A stretch of DNA of 6,241 nucleotides from an uncultured Ruminococcus sp. GTDB lineage: Bacteria; Bacillota; Clostridia; Oscillospirales; Ruminococcaceae. This document shows, piece after piece, positions 1-4,005 of the stretch (position 1 is its first letter; each line of letters begins with the position of its first letter). The notes under the pieces are model-generated. The model saw nothing but the letters and a program-made list of their open reading frames with translations, did not search any database and was not told where the DNA came from. Location of the stretch: NCBI GenBank assembly GCA_947174625.1, contig CAMWJT010000079.1, positions 1 through 6,241 of the forward strand. The letters run 5' to 3'. A program made the translations under genes and the position numbers.

Positions 1-110
1 ATAATACGTATACCAATCTTTCTAAAATGACACTTGTTCATCGATGATAATTCATCTCCTTGTTCCTTATAATAGAACTTTTCAAGACGCTCTAAGAGCA
101 GTAAAAACAC
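1..110 (-). CDS. Partial CDS of unknown function, 5' end only (runs off left edge)
   Basis: An open minus-strand frame runs from about 110 to the window edge, about 36 codons. It reads LLLERLEKFYYKEQ near its start, then GDELSSMNKCHFRKIGIRI. The mixed charged/aromatic composition looks coding rather than random AT-rich translation. An AGGAG motif (about 112-116) sits just upstream. The start is unclear: GTG at 108-110 lies almost on top of the Shine-Dalgarno, CTG at 99-101 has ideal spacing but is a rare start, and the first ATG is at 39-41. The same TTAGGAG pattern precedes the next gene upstream on this strand (224-841), so both may belong to one transcription unit. I do not recognise the product; too little is visible to name a family. 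Confidence 0.45.
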   Translation of the reverse strand, partial: MFLLLLERLEKFYYKEQGDELSSMNKCHFRKIGIRI

Positions 111-223
111 TCTCCTAACTAATATTTATATATTATCGATTGAACAATAATTATAAAACCATTTGAACTATTTGTTGTTTCAAAAGATATTGGTCAGGTT
201 TTATTCCTAATAATTTGATTTTA

Positions 224-841
224 TCAAACATAATAAAAAGTTTCAAAATTATGTGGGCTATCAGATATGAAATCCTCCATGGATTTTCCATCAGGTATAG
301 TTATAGATAAGTACTTTGAATATTCTTTACTGCGTGTTCGAGGACTCAACATATCAAAAATGAATGAGGTAAATTCTCTCTCAAATTTCCACATTGAACA
401 TATATCTCGTGAGCTGTGGCTACTATCAGAATGTAATGCTTTAAAATAAAAATGTAAAACAAACTCAAGAACAATGTGTCTATATCCTTGATAGGCAGAT
501 GGCTTCTTTTTACCAAAAGAATCATTTTTTATTACATTTGGAAAATAAAATCTTCCAATTTCAGCTAATGTTGAAAGAGAGGACAATAATTCTTCTCTTT
601 CTTTTGAAAATGATTCAAGGTAAAACGTTCCGGATTCGCAAGAATGAATAATTTTTATCATAATTTGAACAACAGACTTATGCCATGACATAATTTCACA
701 ACGATAATTTTCAGTTAACTCATACTTTTTAGTGTTGGTTGAAACTGCATAAATTCCAGAAACAGCTGCTATGGCAATAGTCACAATAATACGAAGTATC
801 TCCCATATAAAACCAGGAATTTGCGAGAAAAAGGAATCCAA
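224..841 (-). CDS. Single-pass membrane protein of an uncharacterised family
   Basis: A 205-aa protein on the minus strand with TGA stop. I place the start at TTG (839-841), not the GTG nine bases upstream: that GTG is part of the AGGAGTG Shine-Dalgarno, which sits 8 nt before TTG. Residues about 10-33 form one hydrophobic helix, followed by a charged juxtamembrane segment (TNTKKYELTENYR). The rest is a predicted mostly helical, probably cytoplasmic domain with motifs IGRFYFPN (about 95-102), AYQGYRHIVLEF (about 116-127) and REFTSFIFDMLSPR (about 155-168). From memory this pattern of one N-terminal helix plus IGRFYFPN and GYR motifs occurs in a widespread uncharacterised family, but I cannot name it or assign a function. 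No hairpin terminator is evident in the 113 bp downstream, so it may be co-transcribed with the gene at the left edge. Confidence 0.75.
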   Translation of the reverse strand: MDSFFSQIPGFIWEILRIIVTIAIAAVSGIYAVSTNTKKYELTENYRCEIMSWHKSVVQIMIKIIHSCESGTFYLESFSKEREELLSSLSTLAEIGRFYFPNVIKNDSFGKKKPSAYQGYRHIVLEFVLHFYFKALHSDSSHSSRDICSMWKFEREFTSFIFDMLSPRTRSKEYSKYLSITIPDGKSMEDFISDSPHNFETFYYV

Positions 842-908
842 AGTAATCACTCCTAACTGATTTGAAATTAATTAGATTTTTGAAGATAGTTTTTAATTTT
901 ATCTTGCT

Positions 909-1064
909 TTACTTTGTAAGTTTCAGAGAGCAATACTGCACAGCATCTCCCATCTGTGACGCTATTTCCATTAGGTCAGCAAATATTTGCGTAAGTTCTT
1001 CAATCTTATCACAACCTCTTTTCTTAGTAGACTTTTTAGTTTTTCCTCTAACATTTTGCTTATT
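909..1064 (-). pseudogene. Possible decayed gene remnant (3' end), minus strand
   Basis: A 51-codon open frame ends at TAA (909-911) and is preceded by TGA (1065-1067), with no usable start codon before an internal ATG. Its C-terminal part reads DKIEELTQIFADLMEIASQM then GDAVQYCSLKLTK, an amphipathic, coding-like helix pattern. Just upstream the coding look moves to another frame (KVLLEIHEISKMLEEKLKSL, about 1030-1090), as expected after a frameshift. It lies in the same direction as, and 67 bp upstream of, the membrane protein gene at 224-841. The family is not recognised. It may instead be chance open sequence in AT-rich DNA, or a short peptide starting at a non-standard codon. Confidence 0.3.
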
Positions 1065-1152
1065 TCATGAATCTCTAATAAAACTTTCTATTTCTATATA
1101 TTACCGTCTAAAATGAAACGTTTTTTTACATAATTTTTTCTATTTCGTATAA

Positions 1153-1284
1153 TTATACAAATAAACTACTTACATATTTTATTTTTTTGAAATTTTTAAC
1201 AAAATTTTCAATTTCTTTTCTTTAATTCCTGAACTTCTCTTGTGTAATGATGTCAGAGTTAGATTCTTCTTTGTTAATTTTACT
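1153..1284 (-). pseudogene. Possible decayed coding fragment, minus strand
   Basis: A minus-strand frame of 44 codons contains one internal stop. It reads SKINKEESNSDIITQEKFRN before the TAA and RKEIENFVKNFKKIKYVSSL after it. No start codon with a Shine-Dalgarno is present. The charged, helix-like composition suggests degraded coding sequence, possibly part of the same lost gene as the remnant at 909-1064. Lysine/asparagine-rich strings also arise by chance in DNA this AT-rich, so the call is weak. Confidence 0.2.
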
Positions 1285-1321
1285 TTATCAGCACTTATGA
1301 TTAACTCGAGGGATTAATATG

Positions 1322-1355
1322 ACAGCTCCGGCAGTTGAACACTAGCCGGAGCTGT
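1322..1355 (+). terminator. Strong hairpin, CAGCTCCGG family, T-tract on the + strand
   Basis: An 11-bp perfect stem (1322-1332 with 1345-1355, core CAGCTCCGGC) closes a 12-nt loop and is followed on the + strand by TTTT. It starts 6 nt past the recombinase stop codon on the minus strand. The minus transcript would have the A-tract before the stem and only CAUAUUAA after it. It is therefore best read as a terminator for + strand transcription entering from the left, or as an mRNA 3'-end stabiliser for the recombinase message. It shares its stem with the hairpins at 2798 and 3182. Confidence 0.6.
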
Positions 1356-1361
1356 TTTCTA

Positions 1362-2186
1362 TTACCAGTCAACAGCATCATCAAGAACTCTCTGTTGTTG
1401 GTCGTTTGACATTCTTGTGTAAATAGCTGTTGTATTTATGCTGGAATGCCCTAACAAGTCTGCTAGTAATGTCACATCATTTGTTTTCGCCATTACCTTG
1501 ATTCCAAAGTGATGTCGTAGTGAGTGTGGATGCATGACTTCTTCGGCAATTCCATACCGTTCAGAAAATTTCTGTAACTCATACCAAACAGCTCCTCTTG
1601 AAATGGGATATTTTCCCTGACTTTGATTTGTCTGCAACAAGTAATCTTGATTATCTAAATTTTTAAGATAACAGGCAAGCTCTTTCTTCAAAAGCCGTGG
1701 AAATCGGATTGTCCGCATTTTTCCTTTTGAAGAAATAATAGCATACCCCCGAACTGCATCAGATTTCTTTAACCTGATTGCTTCTGAAACTCGTGTGCCT
1801 GTCTTAGCGAGGACAAGCATGTTGTAATACCATTGCATGTCATCTGATTTCAAGCATTCCATTAAATAGGAATACTGTTCGTCTGTGATGACATTATCAG
1901 CAAAAAATATTTTCTGAATCTTAACAGCTTTGACTGGAATCAGAACCCCCTTGTATGTAGCATAACGTTTGATTGCAATCAAACGTCCATTGACTGAACT
2001 CGCACTCATTGCCTTTTCTAATTTTTTCTTCCAGTCAACAACATTCTGCTTTGTCAGTTCTAGATAAACTTCAAAGTATTTCTGAACAGCATACATATAT
2101 TTGGAAATTGTTGCCGGAGATAGTTCTTCATTTTGAAGAAAGATTTCAAACCCTTTTAGATCAGGTTCAGCGATCTTTTTTCCCAT
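1362..2186 (-). CDS. Tyrosine-type site-specific recombinase/integrase
   Basis: A 274-aa protein of XerC/XerD-like size. Residues about 5-90 form the SAM-like core-binding domain (LSPATISKYMYAVQKYFEVY). The catalytic domain follows, with R132 (TGTR), a beta-hairpin lysine near K154-K156 (SSKGKMR), H221 and R224 (HPHSLRHHF), H247 (LLGHSS) and nucleophile Y256 (IYTR). All canonical active-site residues are therefore present. Such enzymes cut and rejoin DNA through a 3'-phosphotyrosine link; there is no obvious extra N-terminal arm-binding domain. The start is ATG at 2184-2186, with AAAAGGAG 9 nt upstream; a TTG at 2226-2228 extends the frame but lacks a binding site. It is the last gene of the minus-strand operon driven from about 3350, so it is probably repressed by the XRE regulator. 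Its role could be integration/excision or multimer resolution; the sequence alone does not decide. Confidence 0.93.
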   Translation of the reverse strand: MGKKIAEPDLKGFEIFLQNEELSPATISKYMYAVQKYFEVYLELTKQNVVDWKKKLEKAMSASSVNGRLIAIKRYATYKGVLIPVKAVKIQKIFFADNVITDEQYSYLMECLKSDDMQWYYNMLVLAKTGTRVSEAIRLKKSDAVRGYAIISSKGKMRTIRFPRLLKKELACYLKNLDNQDYLLQTNQSQGKYPISRGAVWYELQKFSERYGIAEEVMHPHSLRHHFGIKVMAKTNDVTLLADLLGHSSINTTAIYTRMSNDQQQRVLDDAVDW

Positions 2187-2207
2187 TATTTCCAACTCCT
2201 TTTTTGA

Positions 2208-2225
2208 ACAGAATAAGCATTCTGT
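2208..2225. promoter_or_regulatory. Inverted repeat upstream of the recombinase gene
   Basis: ACAGAAT-AAGC-ATTCTGT has perfect 7-bp arms with a 4-nt spacer. It lies just before the recombinase Shine-Dalgarno. It may be a hairpin in the 5' leader, an operator, or a recombinase binding site. Confidence 0.4.
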
Positions 2226-2239
2226 CAAAATGAATGTAG

Positions 2240-2269
2240 TCCACCCCGAATTTTCAAGGTGGATTTTTT
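2240..2269 (+). terminator. Hairpin plus T6, reading + strand
   Basis: TCCACC (2240-2245) pairs with GGTGGA (2258-2263), with a further GAA/TTC pairing inside, and TTTTTT follows directly on the + strand. This is a typical intrinsic terminator for + strand transcription, yet the flanking genes are all on the minus strand. In their mRNA the A-tract precedes the stem and no U-tract follows it. It probably blocks antisense transcription rather than ending the operon. Confidence 0.55.
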
Positions 2270-2303
2270 AAAATTAATCAGGGGTTTCGCCTTTTTCACA
2301 GCT

Positions 2304-2322
2304 TGTTGAAACGCTGTTGAAA
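2304..2322. repeat. Direct repeat TGTTGAAA, two copies 11 bp apart
   Basis: TGTTGAAA occurs at 2304-2311 and again at 2315-2322, one helical turn apart, in the gap between the 69-aa gene and the recombinase gene. Phased direct repeats next to a recombinase can be protein-binding sites, but two copies of 8 bp could be chance. Confidence 0.3.
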
Positions 2323-2323
2323 A

Positions 2324-2533
2324 CTACCACAATGCCTTATAGATGTCGCCCATGATAGCAAGGCAACTGTCGGCAGTAATGCACACGTTCATCTGGCTAT
2401 CATCTGTAAATGTAATGACGGCAAATTCTTCATAGCCGTCCCGGACGTATTCCGCTTTGATGACTTCGGTTCTGGTTGCACACTCATGTAATGCCTGTCC
2501 GATCATCTGGACGAACTTTGCTTTGTCCTGCAT
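2324..2533 (-). CDS. Small hypothetical protein, 69 aa
   Basis: I choose ATG at 2531-2533 because AAAGGAG lies 9 nt upstream, inside the 3' end of the preceding gene. A longer frame to 2557 would start inside that gene with no binding site. The protein starts MQDKAKFVQMIGQALHEC, likely helical, followed by strand-like segments (EEFAVITFTDDSQMNVCITA) and a final helix (CLAIMGDIYKALW), a compact alpha/beta pattern. Its start codon is 1 nt past the stop of the 81-aa gene, so the two are almost certainly translationally coupled and may work together. The base composition is noticeably more GC-rich than the flanking DNA, which suggests this block came from another source. I do not recognise the family. 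Position between the repressor-controlled promoter and the recombinase suggests an accessory, excision-type or regulatory role, which is inference only. Confidence 0.75.
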   Translation of the reverse strand: MQDKAKFVQMIGQALHECATRTEVIKAEYVRDGYEEFAVITFTDDSQMNVCITADSCLAIMGDIYKALW

Positions 2534-2534
2534 A

Positions 2535-2780
2535 TTATTCAACTCCTTTCTCGTCATTATCCGTGAAGTAGTCGACAGCCATCTGCACGGCTGCTTGAAT
2601 CATTTCTACTGCATCAGATGCCGGCACGTTCTCCAGCGACATGTTCCTGATGAAATGCGCAGCGTGTGCGGCTAGCATGGTAAGCAGTTCCTCTTTGTCA
2701 GCATGCGGATTGTTGGTATATACGCTGGCACTATTACTCTCTGAATCTTCGCAGACGATTACAATTCTTGTTTGTTCCAT
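2535..2780 (-). CDS. Small hypothetical protein, 81 aa
   Basis: The start is ATG at 2778-2780, preceded by AAAGGGTG about 9 nt upstream; a longer frame to 2864 lacks a binding site and overlaps the preceding gene. Residues 1-22 look like a beta strand then turn (MEQTRIVIVCEDSESNSASV). Residues 29-47 (DKEELLTMLAAHAAHFIRN) and 55-73 (SDAVEMIQAAVQMAVDYFTD) are two amphipathic helices. The end is acidic (DNDEKGVE). There is no signal peptide or membrane segment. It ends 1 nt before the 69-aa gene, whose Shine-Dalgarno lies inside this gene. It follows the TGA-interrupted gene by 34 nt, and that gap contains the palindrome at 2798-2815. I do not recognise a family; a small cytosolic protein of the repressor-controlled operon is all that can be said. 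Confidence 0.75.
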   Translation of the reverse strand: MEQTRIVIVCEDSESNSASVYTNNPHADKEELLTMLAAHAAHFIRNMSLENVPASDAVEMIQAAVQMAVDYFTDNDEKGVE

Positions 2781-2797
2781 ATGTTTCACCCTTTCTG

Positions 2798-2815
2798 AAC
2801 AGCTCCGGAGCTGTT
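2798..2815. repeat. Perfect 18-bp palindrome, CAGCTCCGG family
   Basis: AACAGCTCCGGAGCTGTT sits between the stop codon of the interrupted gene and the Shine-Dalgarno of the 81-aa gene, sharing one base with the TAA stop. As RNA it folds into a 7-bp stem with a CCGG loop. On the + strand it runs into TTTATTTT; on the minus strand no U-tract follows. It may be a weak + strand terminator, an mRNA processing or stability hairpin, or a DNA-binding palindrome. Confidence 0.55.
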
Positions 2816-3165
2816 TATTTTCCGGATTTCTGCATGAAATCATGAATTGTTGTCCCGTCAACAACCATCAATAACGTTCGGTTTAAATTCATGTCATTCA
2901 ATAACATCAAAGTGACATGTGCCTTGGCGTTTATTGCGTTCACAAATTTTTTCAGATCACTACAGTAGTTCTCGAATGTTTTTACCGTGTCAGCCCACTT
3001 ATCGGCTTCGCTGATGATTCCGGCTGCAACGCCTTTCTTTCAGGCAGAAATCTTATAGTTGTCGGAGTTCTTGTTATACTCAACTCTGACATTGCACATC
3101 AAAGCTTTTTTCACCGAGAGTTCGAGTGCTGCCCGAATAATTTCGGATTCAAATTGTTTACTCAT
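2815..3165 (-). pseudogene. 116-codon gene of unknown function with one in-frame TGA at codon 42
   Basis: On the minus strand, ATG at 3163-3165 opens a frame that is fully coding-like to TAA at 2815-2817, apart from one TGA at 3040-3042. Before it the protein reads MSKQFESEIIRAALELSVKK and VEYNKNSDNYKISA. After it come KKGVAAGIISEADKWADTVK, an LKKFVNAINAKAHVTLMLLN helix and a basic tail ending QKSGK. AGGTG lies 5 nt before the start, overlapping the stop of the 16-aa leader ORF. A single TGG-to-TGA change would explain the stop (context KISA-W-KKG). Standard code is indicated because TGA ends other genes here and TGG encodes Trp. The choices are recent nonsense mutation, sequencing error, or functional readthrough. 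The family is not recognised. Plus-strand open frames covering this region are shadows. Confidence 0.72.
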
Positions 3166-3169
3166 TCGT

Positions 3170-3220
3170 TCACCTGTCTTTCAGCTCCGGAACGTTCCGG
3201 AGCTGTTTTTTTCTTTCCAT
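3170..3220 (-). CDS. 16-aa leader-like peptide ORF containing a perfect palindrome
   Basis: ATG at 3218-3220 has AGAGGTG 5 nt upstream and encodes MERKKQLRNVPELKDR before TGA at 3170-3172. Codons 6-13 are the 24-bp palindrome at 3182-3205. The stop overlaps the Shine-Dalgarno (AGGTGA) of the interrupted gene, whose ATG follows 4 nt later, so the two would be coupled. A ribosome reading this ORF would melt the hairpin, giving the layout of a translational-coupling or attenuation leader. It may simply be a chance ORF, but the binding site and exact junction argue for translation. Confidence 0.45.
   Translation of the reverse strand: MERKKQLRNVPELKDR
3182..3212 (+). terminator. Perfect 24-bp palindrome followed by T7, CAGCTCCGG family
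   Basis: Arms 3182-3193 and 3194-3205 (CAGCTCCGGAAC and its complement) are perfectly palindromic, and seven T follow on the + strand (3206-3212). In the + direction this is a strong intrinsic terminator with no + strand gene before it. In the minus-strand mRNA the hairpin lies inside the 16-aa leader ORF with the A-tract on its 5' side. A dual role as antisense terminator and translational control element is possible. Confidence 0.6.
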
Positions 3221-3243
3221 TCTGTCACCTCTCAATTTACTTA

Positions 3244-3330
3244 TCACTTGATAGCTCTCAACAATGAAAACAAAAGCTCTATTTCTTTTTTAGTAAGGCT
3301 TTTGATTGCCTTTTTTTCAGCCTCTGTCAT
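3244..3330 (-). CDS. 28-aa small protein, first gene of the repressed operon
   Basis: ATG at 3328-3330 follows a very strong Shine-Dalgarno, GGGAGGTG (3336-3343), with 5-nt spacing, about 20 nt from the predicted transcription start. The product starts MTEAEKKAIKSLTKKEIELL and ends in FSLLRAIK. It is a basic, amphipathic single helix with no membrane segment. It is the promoter-proximal gene of the minus-strand operon, the slot where Cro-like or antirepressor proteins often lie in phage switches, but it is too short for a helix-turn-helix. The next ORF begins 23 nt after its TGA. Function unknown; candidates are an antirepressor peptide, a leader peptide or a small toxin-like peptide. The signals for translation are better than for most annotated genes here. 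Confidence 0.65.
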   Translation of the reverse strand: MTEAEKKAIKSLTKKEIELLFSLLRAIK

Positions 3331-3356
3331 GTTCTCACCTCCCATATCATGACTTA

Positions 3357-3385
3357 ATTATAGCACAAAAAATGCCAATTGTCAA
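3357..3385 (-). promoter_or_regulatory. Consensus promoter of the recombinase operon (leftward)
   Basis: On the minus strand, TTGACA (3380-3385) and TATAAT (3357-3362) are separated by exactly 17 bp, with a TGn extension before the -10. Both hexamers match the vegetative sigma consensus perfectly. Predicted start is near 3350, about 20 nt before the 28-aa ORF. Operator 1 covers the spacer and part of the -10, so a bound repressor would exclude RNA polymerase. Confidence 0.88.
3361..3377. promoter_or_regulatory. Operator 1 (TAGCA-N7-TGCCA)
   Basis: This 17-bp partial palindrome lies inside the leftward promoter, overlapping the end of the -10 and most of the spacer. It matches the TAGCA-N7-TGCTA form shared by four sites between the two promoters, with one base changed in the right half. 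Confidence 0.65.
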
Positions 3386-3393
3386 TGCGTTTA

Positions 3394-3410
3394 TAGCATT
3401 TTTAATGCTA
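3394..3410. promoter_or_regulatory. Operator 2 (perfect palindrome TAGCATT-TTT-AATGCTA)
   Basis: Perfect 7-bp arms around TTT; this is the best match of the four sites. It lies just upstream of the leftward -35. Its centre is 33 bp (about three helical turns) from that of operator 1, consistent with side-by-side cooperative binding. Confidence 0.7.
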
Positions 3411-3448
3411 AAAATACACACAAAAATAACTCACTATTTTTGTATAGT

Positions 3449-3465
3449 GTGCATAAACTATGCTA
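3449..3465. promoter_or_regulatory. Operator 3 (GTGCA-N7-TGCTA)
   Basis: An imperfect copy of the operator pattern with the same 7-bp spacer, midway between the promoters. Its centre is 55 bp from operator 2 and 52 bp from operator 4, about five helical turns each. A separate inverted repeat, CACTAT-N6-ATAGTG (3432-3449), abuts it and could be a second kind of site. Confidence 0.5.
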
Positions 3466-3492
3466 TTTTTTTTAAAACTGCTAATATTCATA

Positions 3493-3521
3493 TTGACAAA
3501 CAGCATTTTTCGTGCTATTAT
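3493..3521 (+). promoter_or_regulatory. Promoter of the XRE repressor gene (rightward)
   Basis: TTGACA (3493-3498) and TATTAT (3516-3521) are 17 bp apart, with a TGC extension just before the -10. The predicted start near 3528 gives a leader of only about 15 nt, with the Shine-Dalgarno at its very 5' end. Operator 4 fills the spacer, implying that the repressor limits its own synthesis. Confidence 0.85.
3501..3517. promoter_or_regulatory. Operator 4 (CAGCA-N7-TGCTA)
   Basis: The fourth copy of the pattern lies between -35 and -10 of the rightward promoter, mirroring operator 1 in the leftward promoter. Occupancy here would shut off the repressor gene. Confidence 0.62.
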
Positions 3522-3543
3522 AAAAAAGAAAGGAGTTGTTATC

Positions 3544-3867
3544 GTGAAAGAACAGTTGCAATTCTTGAGAAAATCCAAAGGTTTAACACAAGAAGAAGCA
3601 GCAGAAATTTTTGGTGTAAAAAAGACAACCTATCAAAAATATGAGAGAGATGTTATTTCGCCATCATATGAAACACTTGGCAAAATCGCTGATTTTTATG
3701 ATGTCACCACTGATTATCTGCTTGGCAGAGAAAAAATGAAAGAAAAAAATGACGCAGACGACTTAATAAGAGAAATTGAAGAACTTCCATCATGCAAACG
3801 TGAAGTAATACTATCTGTACTACATATGCTTCGAACTATAGAAAATCCATTAGAAAAAGAAACATGA
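3544..3867 (+). CDS. XRE-family (Cro/CI-like) transcriptional repressor
   Basis: A 107-aa protein. I choose GTG at 3544-3546 because AAAGGAG lies 8 nt upstream and the promoter's predicted start (about 3528) excludes the ATG at 3460. Residues 3-61 are a classic HTH_3 domain: LQFLRKSKGLTQEEAAEIFG, recognition region VKKTTYQKYER (25-35), and the family-typical end ETLGKIADFYDVTTDYLLGR. A charged linker and a short helical tail (about 72-101) probably dimerise it. There is no S24 peptidase domain, so RecA-triggered self-cleavage is not available and induction must come from an antirepressor, ligand or protease. It very likely binds the four TAGCA-N7-TGCTA operators, repressing both its own gene and the divergent recombinase operon. 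Family assignment is firm; targets are inferred from the site layout. Confidence 0.92.
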   Translation: MKEQLQFLRKSKGLTQEEAAEIFGVKKTTYQKYERDVISPSYETLGKIADFYDVTTDYLLGREKMKEKNDADDLIREIEELPSCKREVILSVLHMLRTIENPLEKET

Positions 3868-3875
3868 TTATGTAC

Positions 3876-3912
3876 AAAAAAATCCGTCCAGTGTGACAGC
3901 ACTAGACGGATT
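3876..3912 (-). terminator. Hairpin after the repressor gene, T-tract on the minus strand
   Basis: AATCCGTC-C-AGTG (3881-3893) pairs with CACT-A-GACGGATT (3900-3912) around a 6-nt loop with one mismatch. On the minus strand the stem runs into T7 (3876-3882), making a good terminator for transcription coming from the right. On the + strand no T-tract follows, so the repressor message may read through into the replication gene. Confidence 0.6.
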
Positions 3913-3922
3913 CAGAGAGATG

Positions 3923-3960
3923 TATAATAACACCCAAATTAATATGTCAGTGTTATTATA
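3923..3960. promoter_or_regulatory. Perfect 11-bp inverted repeat upstream of the replication gene
   Basis: TATAATAACAC (3923-3933) and GTGTTATTATA (3950-3960) are exact inverted copies separated by 16 bp, with centre about 65 bp before the replication gene ATG. The arms differ from the repressor operators. The size and place suit an autoregulatory operator for the initiator or an mRNA stem-loop. Each arm contains a -10-like sequence, but I find no matching -35. Confidence 0.6.
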
Positions 3961-4005
3961 GCATATTCTCTCCTAAAAGTCAAGACGAAAAGGAGAAAAT
4001 TTTTT

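Larger units (their letters stand above)
842..1361. other. 520-bp stretch with no intact gene, very AT-rich
   Basis: This is the boundary between the recombinase operon and the left-hand genes. It holds broken coding-like frames on the minus strand (see the two pseudogene entries), a 12-bp palindrome GTATAATTATAC at 1147-1158, and the hairpin at 1322-1355. I see no convincing promoter and no tRNA. If the recombinase integrates an element, an attachment site would be expected near here, but the second copy needed to prove it is not visible in the window. Confidence 0.5.

Noticed and set aside
862..1116. 84-codon plus-strand frame
   Set aside because: It has no Shine-Dalgarno, a hydrophobic AT-driven composition and runs opposite to better coding-like minus-strand fragments.
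1100..1320. Attachment site or tRNA 3' end next to the recombinase gene
   Set aside because: No tRNA-like cloverleaf is visible, and I found no convincing long direct repeat of this stretch elsewhere in the window.
2009..2233. 74-codon plus-strand frame
   Set aside because: It is antisense to the recombinase core-binding domain and has no start signals.
3040..3042. TGA as a selenocysteine codon or as tryptophan under a variant code
   Set aside because: TGA terminates other genes in the window and TGG is used for Trp, so a variant code is unlikely. Only a weak 3-bp stem (GGC/GCC) lies downstream, not a convincing bacterial SECIS, and the natural residue appears to be Trp rather than Cys.
2917..3352. 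Two overlapping plus-strand frames of 97-116 codons
   Set aside because: They are antisense to the TGA-interrupted gene and the small peptide genes, have no Shine-Dalgarno, and contain the hairpin with T7. The minus-strand reading is more protein-like and has proper start signals.
3867..3898. 10-codon ORF starting in the overlap ATGATTATG after the repressor stop
   Set aside because: It is too short, has no Shine-Dalgarno, and runs straight into the hairpin at 3881.
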